This document shows, in pieces, positions 11,798 to 19,987 of a DNA stretch of 45,032 bases. A program made the position numbers and the translations under genes. Location: contig JAUCGB010000023.1 in assembly GCA_030377895.1 (NCBI GenBank), forward strand, positions 1 to 45,032, given 5' to 3'. The notes below the pieces were generated by a model that had not been told where the DNA came from, made no database searches, and was given only the letters and a program-made list of their open reading frames with translations. Source of the stretch: Anaerolineales bacterium HSG24 (GTDB taxonomy: Bacteria > Chloroflexota > Anaerolineae > 4572-78 > J111). Within the stretch, counting starts at the first letter, position 1. The number at the start of each line of letters is the position of its first letter.

Positions 11798-12754
11798 ATG
11801 ACAACAAAAGATATTATTTTAATTATTGATGACAATATTGCGAATATCAAACTCGTCTTGGATACCTTAAACGCGTATGGTTTTGAAATAGTCACGGCTC
11901 TAAATGGTACAATGGGCATCCGTCGAGCCAAATTTGTCAAGCCAGATTTAATTTTGTTAGACATTATGATGCCTGATATCAGCGGCTTTGAGACCTGTCG
12001 TCAGCTTAAAGCTGATGACGAGGTCAAGGATATTCCCATAATTTTCATGACCGCATTGAGCAATGTGACTGATAAACTAAAGGGGTTTAAGATGGGCGGA
12101 GTCGATTACATCACCAAACCTATTGAGGTGGCCGAACTGTTAGCCCGAGTAAAAACCCATTTAACGATTCATCGGCTACAAAAAGAGCTAATGGCACGTA
12201 ACCAAGAACTTCAAAGGCTTAATAAAGAGTTAGCGCGGTTGGCTCATATTGATGGCTTAACCCAGCTTGCCAATCGGCGACATTTTGACACCTATCTAAG
12301 CCAAACGTGGCAACGAATTAGTCACGAGCAGGGAGACCTCTCTCTGATACTGCTCGATTTAGATTATTTTAAGGCATATAACGATTCTTATGGGCATCTC
12401 ACTGGTGATGATTGCCTCAAGCGGGTGGCTCAACGTTTGCAAGAAGTCATCCGTCACCCCACCGATTTAGTAGCTCGATATGGTGGGGAAGAGTTTGCTC
12501 TGGTTTTGCCCCGTACCAATGGACAGGAGGCGAGTCAACTAGCTCAACGGATACAAACAGAGCTATCTCAACTGCAAATACCCCATGTCCGCTCAACCGT
12601 TAACCCTTATGTGACCTGTAGCATGGGTATTGCCAGTACCATTCCTCAAGAGAACTTCCCCTCGGCAATTGAGCTAATTGACCGTGCTGACCAAGCTCTA
12701 TACCAAGCCAAAGAACAAGGGCGTAATCGGATTGTACTATTTAATGATGGGTAA
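11798..12754 (+). CDS. Response regulator with GGDEF output, diguanylate cyclase
   Basis: 318 residues: a receiver at 1-125 (Asp55 in LLDIMMPD, then TKP), a coiled-coil linker, and a GGDEF domain from about 145 with DGLTQLANRR and an intact GGEEF active site at 229-233. It should make cyclic di-GMP when phosphorylated, probably by the kinases upstream. The product-inhibition I-site is not canonical: the position normally held by Arg of RxxD is His220 (HPTD), so feedback inhibition may be weak. The gene starts just after compound element A and its stop is followed immediately by a partial CTTCAGAAAAAG repeat. With the next gene it is enclosed by inverted element copies. Confidence 0.93.
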   Translation: MTTKDIILIIDDNIANIKLVLDTLNAYGFEIVTALNGTMGIRRAKFVKPDLILLDIMMPDISGFETCRQLKADDEVKDIPIIFMTALSNVTDKLKGFKMGGVDYITKPIEVAELLARVKTHLTIHRLQKELMARNQELQRLNKELARLAHIDGLTQLANRRHFDTYLSQTWQRISHEQGDLSLILLDLDYFKAYNDSYGHLTGDDCLKRVAQRLQEVIRHPTDLVARYGGEEFALVLPRTNGQEASQLAQRIQTELSQLQIPHVRSTVNPYVTCSMGIASTIPQENFPSAIELIDRADQALYQAKEQGRNRIVLFNDG

Positions 12755-12804
12755 CTTCAGAAAAAGATTTTTACGTGACGCTACAAGCGTCACCTACGAT
12801 AATT
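12755..12804. repeat. Partial CTTCAG...GTGACGCT repeat after the cyclase stop
   Basis: About 50 bases nearly identical to 16938-16987, beginning at the base after the stop codon. It contains GTGACGCTACAAGCGTCAC, a perfect hairpin that may act as the 3' end of the cyclase transcript. The second half of the full element, seen near 17000-17039, is missing here. Confidence 0.65.
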
Positions 12805-12899
12805 GTACCTCCGAAATCGTTCCTCCACATATTGGCATATTTTCGACCTGTGCAGTAATATGTAAACGTAGCTAAACATCTATCAGCAAGGATACATTC

Positions 12900-15383
12900 A
12901 TGGACAATAAAACACCCACAATTCCACCTATCAAGATGGAGAATCTAGAAGTTGCACAGGAACAATTTAACCAAGCCTCAATGAAAACGGTGGGTAATCT
13001 ACAAAGCATCGCCCAGTCGATTATGGGTCTATCGCAACTGACCCTGCCGGAAGTTGAAGCAGTGGTCGAGGAGGTGGCCCGCGTCATTCCGGCTGGAAAT
13101 GTGCCCGGCGTAGTGCTGAACGGGTTAGCCCGTTTGCCTGATCGTGCCCCACCAGCCAAAACGGTCAAACGAGACATAAATCTCCTATTTAAGGGGGTGC
13201 AACAAGCGCTCGATAAAACGGTGTATGGAACCATATTTGCTGGGCCTGCGGCGGTGATTTGGGGGTATCAGAATTTGCTCAAAATTGCAGGTAAAGACCC
13301 AGAAGATGCCTTTCCAGAGGGAACATGGCAGTTTTATGTCGATTACGCTATGCGCGAAGATACGGCCCGCCATACCAACGAATCGCATGGATTTGATACC
13401 TTGCTCCGCCAGCACAATATCAACCTAAGCTCGGTTGACCGGATTACGGCTTGGGTGATGTCGGCCATTCATAGTTTGCATCAATATAGCGAATTGTTGG
13501 CCAATGAGTGGCGAGAACGACGATACACCTTTCTGTTGCAGGAGGTGACGCAAAACGAGCCAAACGCCGAGTTGTACACGGGTATCTATCGATCTTGGAT
13601 CAAACAGCGACCCTTTGCTCGAGGGCAGGACGTGCAAGGTCATGAGACGTATACCCATTACCGACAACGTAAATTTTATGAGTTTTTGGGAACTATAACC
13701 GAATCTTTATCGCCAAGGTTGCAGAGAAAGTGGCAAACCTTAGTTGCGGAGGCCAACCAAACAGAACTGCCTGCCTATCAGCAACAGATGTCGATTTTGG
13801 CCTACTTAGAGCCGGGCGCAAACGAAGAAACCCGTCGTCCCATCGACCTGAAATCGGCCCATATTGGCATGATTTATCAAGGACGTTACTATTTAATTCC
13901 AGCTTACGCGCCAGACAGTACAAATCCGCTAGATATTGGGGTGGTACGAGGATATGTCAACAGTATGGTTAACAATCCCTCCCAAGTTGCCCCGCCCCAT
14001 TTAACACAGGTGGCAACCAGCCAACGAGCAAGTTGGGCGGGCTTACGGAAGCGACTCAATCGCACCTTACAGCAAGAGCTAGATTGGCTACGTCATGCCC
14101 CCATTTTGTTGAACTGTGATCAGCGGGGGATAGATTTACCACTGGTTAACTTGCGCCAAACCGAGCGAGGTATTGGTGGTCATGCCCTGACCTTGATTGA
14201 TACCGGGCATACCATGATATTTGATCAGTCGCACATCTTTTTTGATGGGGGCTGGGGGGCGACTTTAGCCGAAATCATGACCAACGAAGCACTGGCTTGG
14301 GCCGTTTATTTGAGTCAATTGCCCCCGCCATCTAATATACAAACAGACCCACTCACTCTAGCCCTTCGATTTGAGACAGATGAGTTGGATCGTCTCAAAA
14401 AACTACCCCAAGTCACCCCAGAGGTCAGCGCCGAGACACAGGCTATCAAACTCAAGCAGATGTTGCGCTTACGTCGTATCTTCAAACAACGTAGCGATTT
14501 ACTGAATTTGACCGTTAATGACATCCTCGTTCTATATCGGGCAATTCATGGTAACACCTATCAGCCGAATCCAGCGCTGGTGGCAAAGTTGCAAACCCTC
14601 AGTCAACGTAGCCAGACCAAATCAGCCGCCAAAAATGCGTTAGAGGCAATTGCGGAGGCCAGTCAACTGAATCCGGTGGTCGTCATTCCGGTTGATGGAA
14701 GCATGCGTATCCCCCAAGATCGACTTTATCCCCTAACCTTTGAGGTTCCGCTGGCCGAACTTTCACTCTTAAAGCTACATCAACAAACGTTGAACGCGCT
14801 CAACGCCTACAAAACAGGTTCGGGCAACCGGATCCAATTATTTCAAGAGTTTAACCGTTTGCAACGGACTTATCTGGCTACCTTGGCCGGTTTTGGCACG
14901 GTGTTGAACAAAGCCAAAGAGATTGCCTCGGTGGGCGAGGGGGCCAGCACCGGAACCATTAAACTGTTAGCCCACATGCCCACGCCCCTGCAACGAATGT
15001 TGGACGAGATTCCGGGCCGGATTGATTTATTAAACGATTTGATTAAGGGACGTGAGGTCTTCTCGAATGTGGGCGCAGTGGCAAAATCGAGTACCTTAAC
15101 TCGATTTGTGACGGCTAAAGATGACAACAACAAAAAGACCTTGGCTTGGGGGATCATCACCACCGCGCAAGGAGTGATGACCGTAACCTTGCGCGATTTT
15201 CGGCCACATGTGGGGCAATTGATAGCCGTCGGGCAAACCGACCTCGCCCAGCAGATTGTGCAAGATTATTTAACCACCTACGCCAATGGTCTCAATCAGT
15301 TTATTGTTGATTTGTGGCGTATCACCGAAACTAGCCGCGAAACTCAGGCTCCCCGTGAACGAACGGCTGACTTTTTGCGGTAA
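12900..15383 (+). CDS. 827-residue protein of unknown function with HxxxDG motif
   Basis: I do not recognise this as a named family. The ATG at 12900 has AAGGA about eight bases upstream. The protein is soluble-looking, mostly helical, with no signal peptide and no clear transmembrane segment. Conserved-looking blocks are YVDYAMREDTARHTNESHGF (about residues 143-162) and a region around 430-465 reading GHTMIFDQSHIFFDGGWGA. The latter contains H445-xxx-D449-G450, the HxxxDG active-site pattern of CoA-dependent acyltransferases (carnitine acyltransferase, CAT, BAHD and condensation domains), preceded by a beta-strand-like stretch as in those enzymes. An acyl-transfer role is therefore a hypothesis; six residues could match by chance. 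It shares an inverted-repeat-bounded segment with the diguanylate cyclase gene. Confidence 0.8.
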   Translation: MDNKTPTIPPIKMENLEVAQEQFNQASMKTVGNLQSIAQSIMGLSQLTLPEVEAVVEEVARVIPAGNVPGVVLNGLARLPDRAPPAKTVKRDINLLFKGVQQALDKTVYGTIFAGPAAVIWGYQNLLKIAGKDPEDAFPEGTWQFYVDYAMREDTARHTNESHGFDTLLRQHNINLSSVDRITAWVMSAIHSLHQYSELLANEWRERRYTFLLQEVTQNEPNAELYTGIYRSWIKQRPFARGQDVQGHETYTHYRQRKFYEFLGTITESLSPRLQRKWQTLVAEANQTELPAYQQQMSILAYLEPGANEETRRPIDLKSAHIGMIYQGRYYLIPAYAPDSTNPLDIGVVRGYVNSMVNNPSQVAPPHLTQVATSQRASWAGLRKRLNRTLQQELDWLRHAPILLNCDQRGIDLPLVNLRQTERGIGGHALTLIDTGHTMIFDQSHIFFDGGWGATLAEIMTNEALAWAVYLSQLPPPSNIQTDPLTLALRFETDELDRLKKLPQVTPEVSAETQAIKLKQMLRLRRIFKQRSDLLNLTVNDILVLYRAIHGNTYQPNPALVAKLQTLSQRSQTKSAAKNALEAIAEASQLNPVVVIPVDGSMRIPQDRLYPLTFEVPLAELSLLKLHQQTLNALNAYKTGSGNRIQLFQEFNRLQRTYLATLAGFGTVLNKAKEIASVGEGASTGTIKLLAHMPTPLQRMLDEIPGRIDLLNDLIKGREVFSNVGAVAKSSTLTRFVTAKDDNNKKTLAWGIITTAQGVMTVTLRDFRPHVGQLIAVGQTDLAQQIVQDYLTTYANGLNQFIVDLWRITETSRETQAPRERTADFLR

Positions 15384-15425
15384 GATTTTTCACCAAATAT
15401 TGAACATGCTGACAATTTGCTCTTA

Positions 15426-15744
15426 CTGCCCGACAAAGTAGTTTAGGAATGAGCATTAATTAACATGTGCATTTGCGTCGGAGATTATGGTAGGGGCTAG
15501 GCAGGGCGGTCTAGACTTGAAATGTGCGACCATCTCCGCTCCGCCCCTGCCTCGCCCGTCATTCCGTGTATTCAGGGCGAGGCAAGGCGGATTGGAGTTC
15601 TGATTTCAAACCAACGCTACACCGCCTTGCCTAGCCCCTACGATTGCCAAACGCGCAACTTATTTAGGACTCATTCCTTAGGAAAAGCTAAAACAGGAAC
15701 ACAGAGTTAATTAGTTCAGACTAAGTTTTCTGTCGGGTACTAAG
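15426..15744 (-). repeat. Compound palindromic element, copy B
   Basis: Inverted relative to copy A. Left end CTGCCCGACAAAGTAGTTTA at 15426; right end AAGTTTTCTGTCGGGTACTA ends at 15742. The inner element is 15446-15677 with TTA on both sides (15443-15445, 15678-15680). The CACAGAG hairpin module is reduced to a short stump around 15695-15715. With the hrcA promoter and CIRCE it accounts for the whole 476-base gap. Confidence 0.8.
15446..15677 (-). mobile_element. Inner MITE-like element, copy B (232 bp)
   Basis: The reverse complement is almost identical to copy C (23130-23360) and differs from copy A mainly near the middle and at one end. One terminus is GGAATGAGCATTAATTAACA, the other (reverse complement) is GGAATGAGTCCTAAATAAGT. 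Non-coding. Confidence 0.72.
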
Positions 15745-15780
15745 GTCAGGGTAACAGATGCTCCATACTTTTCCCCTCGT

Positions 15781-15809
15781 TTGACTCACCCTCTACTTTG
15801 TGGTATCAT
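15781..15809 (+). promoter_or_regulatory. Sigma70-type promoter of hrcA operon
   Basis: TTGACT at 15781-15786 and TATCAT at 15804-15809 are separated by 17 bases. The predicted start falls just before the CIRCE operator. Confidence 0.8.
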
Positions 15810-15820
15810 CTCTCCGGTTT

Positions 15821-15847
15821 TTAGCACTCTCCACCTGAGAGTGCTAA
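15821..15847. promoter_or_regulatory. CIRCE operator (HrcA binding site)
   Basis: TTAGCACTC (15821-15829), a 9-base spacer and GAGTGCTAA (15839-15847) match the CIRCE consensus in every arm position. It overlaps the transcript start, giving HrcA autorepression that is relieved when GroE is titrated by unfolded protein (established for the family). No other CIRCE was seen, so the following chaperone genes probably depend on this one. Confidence 0.95.
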
Positions 15848-15859
15848 AGTTATGTCAAC

Positions 15860-16891
15860 ATGTTGATTTCACTCTCAGCTCGTCAAAAAAATGTGTTACA
15901 GTCGATTGTGCATGAATATGTCCAAGCCGCGACACCAGTCAGTTCAAAAGTGCTTGCTCAGGGCTACCAACTCGGCGTTAGCTCGGCTACGATTCGTAGC
16001 GAAATGGCGGCCTTGGAGGAGGGAGGCTTTCTGACCCATCCCCACACCTCAGCCGGACGGGTGCCGACGGAACATGGCTATCGGTACTATGTTGAAAACC
16101 TGATGCAATGGGATATGTTGCCGTCGGCAGAACAGCGCATGATTAGCCACCAGTTCCATCAAACTCGGCTAGAACTTGACCAATGGTTACGGCTTAGTGC
16201 GGCGGTGTTAGCTCATAGCTCGCAAAATGCGTCGCTAGTGACTGCGCCAAAGAGTGGTCAGGCGCAACTCAACCATGTCGATATTGTCTCAATTCAGGAG
16301 ACAACTGTCTCGGTGATTTTGGGGTTGCAGGAAGGCACGTTGACTCAGCAGATTCTGAATCTGCCGCAACCTGTCAATCGTGACCTGCTGAATCAAACAG
16401 CGCGTCAATTGACCGATTTATGGCGCGGGTTGGATGTACGGGACATCAAGCAAGTCAGCAGTAGTTTGACTGGTTTGTCCGCCCAAGTGAGTACAATCGC
16501 CATAGAGATTATGGAACGCTTGGATAAACGTCTTAGTAGCGACATTTATCGAGATGGCCTGCTCAACATCCTCAACCAGCCGGAGTTTCAAGACCAGCAG
16601 GCAGTCCTACAACAGGTCATCCGAGCTTTAGAAGAGCGGCATTTGATAGACCAGTTGATTAGCGATGTGCTAGAGCATGGCGGCATCCAAATCATCGTGG
16701 GCGGTGAGGGACGGTGGGATCAGATATCCCAAATTAGTGTGGTGTTGGCTCGATATGGGGTCGATACGAAGATGGCCGGGGTGATGGGCGTGGTTGGCCC
16801 GATGCGAATGTCTTACGAACGTTCGGTCTCGGTAGTACGGTACATGTCTCATTTAATGAGTGATTTAATAACTGATTTATATGGAAAATGA
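15860..16891 (+). CDS. hrcA: Heat-inducible transcription repressor HrcA
   Basis: 343 residues, the normal size. The N-terminal winged helix carries the family signature SSATIRSEMAALEEGGFLTH followed by PHTSAGRVPTEHGYRYYV; the rest matches the dimerisation and GAF-like core with the C-terminal GPMRMSYERSVSVVRYMS block. The ATG at 15860 lies 12 bases after CIRCE; an ATG at 15852 runs straight into a stop, which fixes the start. It represses the CIRCE-controlled chaperone operon at the promoter directly upstream. It heads hrcA-grpE-dnaK-dnaJ-prmA. Confidence 0.97.
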   Translation: MLISLSARQKNVLQSIVHEYVQAATPVSSKVLAQGYQLGVSSATIRSEMAALEEGGFLTHPHTSAGRVPTEHGYRYYVENLMQWDMLPSAEQRMISHQFHQTRLELDQWLRLSAAVLAHSSQNASLVTAPKSGQAQLNHVDIVSIQETTVSVILGLQEGTLTQQILNLPQPVNRDLLNQTARQLTDLWRGLDVRDIKQVSSSLTGLSAQVSTIAIEIMERLDKRLSSDIYRDGLLNILNQPEFQDQQAVLQQVIRALEERHLIDQLISDVLEHGGIQIIVGGEGRWDQISQISVVLARYGVDTKMAGVMGVVGPMRMSYERSVSVVRYMSHLMSDLITDLYGK

Positions 16892-16935
16892 CGAATTAAA
16901 CATGAAGAATTAAGAATGAAGAATGTCAGTTACAG

Positions 16936-17039
16936 CCCTTCAGAAAAAGATTTTCACGTGACGCTACAAGCGTCACCTACGATAATTGGAGGTCACGCTT
17001 GTAGCGTGACAATAACTTGAAAAAGATTATCTGAAAGAC
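16936..17039. repeat. CTTCAGAAAAAG / GTGACGCT palindromic repeat, full copy
   Basis: Between hrcA and grpE. Left end CCTTCAGAAAAAGATTTTCA, right end (reverse complement) CTTTCAGATAATCTTTTTCA, with GTGACGCTACAAGCGTCACC inside the left half and GGTCACGCTTGTAGCGTGAC in the right. Flanks carry ATGAAGAATTAAGAATGAAG (16910) and its inverse (from 17055), so the whole intergenic gap is a nested inverted repeat. It would form strong RNA hairpins between hrcA and grpE. Confidence 0.7.
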
Positions 17040-17085
17040 TATAGCAAAATTTTTCATTCTTAATTCTTCATTCAAGTATGATATC

Positions 17086-17697
17086 ATGGCAGAAGTAAAC
17101 GTTAAAGAGGAAACTCTAGGGGAAGAAAATTCCACGAATGATAACATTGTGGCGGAAGAGCCAACTGAGGATTCAACTGAACAGAATGATGTTCAGGCTG
17201 AGGCTGACGTGGCTGAATCTGACGAAAAAAAAACGCTTAGTATTGAGGAGCAGTTAGCCTTAGCCCAGCAAGAATCGGCTGAAAATTTGGACAAATGGCA
17301 ACGCTCTGCGGCGGAATTTGCGAATTTCAAACGCCGACAAGAGGAGCGTCTTAAGTTACAACGCGACCAAATCAAGTCGAGCGTTTTAGAAGGAGTCATC
17401 AGTAGTTTGGATGACATGGACCTAGCCTTTCAGAATTTGCCGGATGATTTGGATGGGCAGGTACTGGGCTGGGTAGAAGGGTTTCGGTTGGTGCAACGGA
17501 AACTCAACAAAATTTTAGACGACCAGTTTGTCACTCCGATTGATACGTCAGGACAGTTTGACCCCAATCTGCATGAAGCGGTCAGTTCTGAAGACAGTGA
17601 CGAGCATGAAGAAGGGCAAATTATTGCCGAATTACGCAAAGGCTACCAAACTGGCAACCGAGTCATTCGTCCGGCCATGGTCAGAGTAGCTCGATAA
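17086..17697 (+). CDS. grpE: Nucleotide exchange factor GrpE
   Basis: 203 residues. An acidic low-complexity N-terminus (about 1-55) is followed by a long coiled coil (EESAENLDKWQRSAAEFANFKRR) and the C-terminal beta domain with the family signature around VLGWVEGFRLVQRKL...GYQTGNRVIRPAMVRVAR. GrpE accelerates ADP release from DnaK. It lies between hrcA and dnaK as expected. The gap to hrcA holds a repeat that could attenuate read-through. Confidence 0.96.
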   Translation: MAEVNVKEETLGEENSTNDNIVAEEPTEDSTEQNDVQAEADVAESDEKKTLSIEEQLALAQQESAENLDKWQRSAAEFANFKRRQEERLKLQRDQIKSSVLEGVISSLDDMDLAFQNLPDDLDGQVLGWVEGFRLVQRKLNKILDDQFVTPIDTSGQFDPNLHEAVSSEDSDEHEEGQIIAELRKGYQTGNRVIRPAMVRVAR

Positions 17698-17756
17698 GGA
17701 ATATGTGATATTCCTAAGAAATGAATAATATTTAATTTGTGGGGATTTATTCCCAC
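17698..17756 (+). promoter_or_regulatory. Two hairpins between grpE and dnaK
   Basis: GGAATA-TGTGA-TATTCC at 17698-17714 directly follows the grpE stop, and GTGGGGA-TTTA-TTCCCAC lies at 17739-17756. Neither has a T-tract, so RNA processing or stabilisation of dnaK mRNA is as likely as termination. A weak promoter-like pair (TTGGCT near 17768 and TAAATA, 18 apart) lies between them and dnaK. Confidence 0.4.
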
Positions 17757-17813
17757 GCTATCTGTCTTGGCTTACGTTGATAGTCAACACTAAATAAAGG
17801 AATTTATTAACAA

Positions 17814-19709
17814 ATGGGTAAAATTATTGGAATAGACCTTGGCACGACCAACTCGGCCATGGCAGTTATGGAGGGAGGCGAACCGACCATCATCCCTAAC
17901 GCAGAAGGAGCGCGTACCACGCCCTCGATTGTAGCGATTAACCCCAAAACCAATGAACGCATGGTCGGGCAAGTGGCTAAACGACAAGCGATTACCAATC
18001 CAACTAATACGATTTTTTCAGTCAAACGGTTTATGGGACGTAAATATAAGGATGCTGAGGTTCAACATGCCTTACAATTTGTACCTTATGAGGTACACGA
18101 AGCCCCCAACGGCGATGTGCGAGTGGCCATGGGTGGGCGCGAGTATTCTCCGCCTGAGATAAGCGCGATGATTCTGCAAAAGCTCAAACATGATGCCGAG
18201 CAGTATTTGGGTGAGACAGTCACGCAAGCAGTCATCACCGTTCCGGCTTACTTTAATGATAACCAACGTCAGGCCACCAAAGATGCCGGAAAAATTGCTG
18301 GACTTGAAGTGATGCGTATCATCAATGAACCGACCGCCTCCTCATTGGCCTATGGCTTGGATCATGATGATGACGAAAAGATTGTGGTGTATGATTTGGG
18401 CGGCGGTACGTTTGATGTCTCGATTTTGGATGTCGGTGATGGCGTGTTTGAAGTTGAAGCCACCAACGGCGACACCTTCCTTGGCGGGGATGATTTCGAC
18501 TTGGCTCTCATCAACCATCTGATTGACGAGTTTAAGAAAACAGAAGGAATTAACCTTAAAAATGATACTCAAGCCCTACAGCGCCTCAAAGAGGCATCGG
18601 AAAAGGCCAAAATTGAGTTATCGGCCACCCAGCAGACCGAAATCAACCTGCCCTTTATCACAGCAGATGCCTCCGGCCCCAAACACTTGGTTCTGAGTGT
18701 ATCTCGGGCAAAATTTGAGCAGTTAACCGATAATCTAATCGCCAAATCGCTCAGACCATGTCAAGCGGCACTGGATGACGCGGGCTTAACAATCAACAAT
18801 ATTCAAGAAATTATACTGGTCGGAGGACAAACTCGCATGCCAGCCGTGCAAGCGGCGGTGCAAAAAAAGTTTAGCAGAGAACCGCATAAAGGGGTCAATC
18901 CTGACGAAGTGGTTGCCATCGGCGCGGCGATTCAGGCTGGCGTGTTGGCTGGCGATGTGACAGATGTGTTGCTGTTGGATGTCACGCCGCTGACTCTGAG
19001 CATTGAGACGCTGGGTCGAGTAGCTACCCCGCTCATCGAGCGGAACACCACCATCCCCACCCGCAAGAGCCAAGTCTTCTCCACCGCGGCTGATAATCAG
19101 ATGCAAGTCGAGATTCATGTCTTGCAAGGCGAGCGGCCTATGGCTCAAGATAATAAAGGTTTGGGCAAATTTATTTTGGACGGTATTCCGTCTGCACCGC
19201 GAGGCGTGCCTCAAATTGAAGTGGTGTTCGACATTGATGCCAACGGTATCTTGAATGTAACAGCAAAAGACAAGGCCACCAGCAAAGAGCAAAGCATGCA
19301 GATTATCCCCTCAAGCGGTTTGGCTGATGAAGAGATTGAGCGCATGGTCAGAGATGCCGAAGTTCATGAGGAAGAGGATGTCATGCGGAAGAGTTTAGTT
19401 GAGGCCAAAAATCAGGCTGAAAATCTAGTTTTTGCCACTGAAAAAACCTTAACCGAACAAGCCGAGCATATTAGCGACGATATCAAGCAAGAGATTGAAG
19501 CGAAACTGGCTCATCTAAAATCGGTCAAAGAATCTGACGATATAGACAGCATCACCTCAGCTACTATCGATTTGAGCCAATCGCTCCAAAAGGTGGGTGA
19601 GCAGATGTACGGCTCACAATCCGACGCACATGAGCCACCACCTCCGGCTGATGATAGCGATGATGAAGATGAAGATGTAATTGAAGGTGATTTTAACAGT
19701 AAACAGTAA
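17814..19709 (+). CDS. dnaK: Chaperone protein DnaK (Hsp70)
   Basis: 631 residues with all Hsp70 landmarks: [15 protein letters not shown] at the N-terminus, [17 protein letters not shown] in the ATPase domain, [12 protein letters not shown], the linker [16 protein letters not shown], the beta-sandwich substrate domain and a helical lid ending in an acidic tail. It refolds clients with DnaJ and GrpE. The ATG is preceded by AAAGGA with a rather long spacer. The last codons (NSKQ-stop) lie in a short tandem repeat of ACAGTAA at 19692-19716, so the extreme C-terminus has been shaped by repeat DNA. Confidence 0.98.
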   Translation: MGKIIGIDLGTTNSAMAVMEGGEPTIIPNAEGARTTPSIVAINPKTNERMVGQVAKRQAITNPTNTIFSVKRFMGRKYKDAEVQHALQFVPYEVHEAPNGDVRVAMGGREYSPPEISAMILQKLKHDAEQYLGETVTQAVITVPAYFNDNQRQATKDAGKIAGLEVMRIINEPTASSLAYGLDHDDDEKIVVYDLGGGTFDVSILDVGDGVFEVEATNGDTFLGGDDFDLALINHLIDEFKKTEGINLKNDTQALQRLKEASEKAKIELSATQQTEINLPFITADASGPKHLVLSVSRAKFEQLTDNLIAKSLRPCQAALDDAGLTINNIQEIILVGGQTRMPAVQAAVQKKFSREPHKGVNPDEVVAIGAAIQAGVLAGDVTDVLLLDVTPLTLSIETLGRVATPLIERNTTIPTRKSQVFSTAADNQMQVEIHVLQGERPMAQDNKGLGKFILDGIPSAPRGVPQIEVVFDIDANGILNVTAKDKATSKEQSMQIIPSSGLADEEIERMVRDAEVHEEEDVMRKSLVEAKNQAENLVFATEKTLTEQAEHISDDIKQEIEAKLAHLKSVKESDDIDSITSATIDLSQSLQKVGEQMYGSQSDAHEPPPPADDSDDEDEDVIEGDFNSKQ

Positions 19710-19769
19710 ACAGTAAACAATGAAACGTGAGGCGTGAGGCGTGAAATGCAATACGCAAACATGTTTTTA

Positions 19770-19917
19770 GGAATGAGTATTAATTAACGTGTGCATGCTG
19801 ATAGTTCGCCTTCGACAAGACTTCGGCTAAAGCTCAGGCGGCGCGACGTAGCCTGAGCTTTAGCCTGAGCTTGATCGAAGGCGATGTCGAAACGCGCAAC
19901 TTATTTAATTCCATTCC
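19770..19917 (+). mobile_element. MITE-like element D (148 bp): same ends, different interior
   Basis: Ends GGAATGAGTATTAATTAACG and (reverse complement) GGAATGGAATTAAATAAGTT match the termini of copies A-C, and TTA flanks both sides (19767-19769, 19918-19920). The interior is unrelated to A-C: a long hairpin of TCGCCTTCGA / GCCTGAGCTTTAGCC units. It fills most of the dnaK-dnaJ gap. Confidence 0.72.
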
Positions 19918-19987
19918 TTAACTCGGCGAGCCGCCGAATACTTGGCGCACGACGGGAAATTTATTAGCAATTAGGTCTAATTTAGAT

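Noticed and set aside
15522..15710. 62-codon frame in the gap before hrcA
   Set aside because: It is translated from palindromic element B.
19692..19740. Short tandem ACAGTAA and GTGAGGC repeats as an origin or regulatory iteron
   Set aside because: Only about four and two copies, AT-rich and next to the dnaK stop, with no dnaA or replication gene; most likely slippage.
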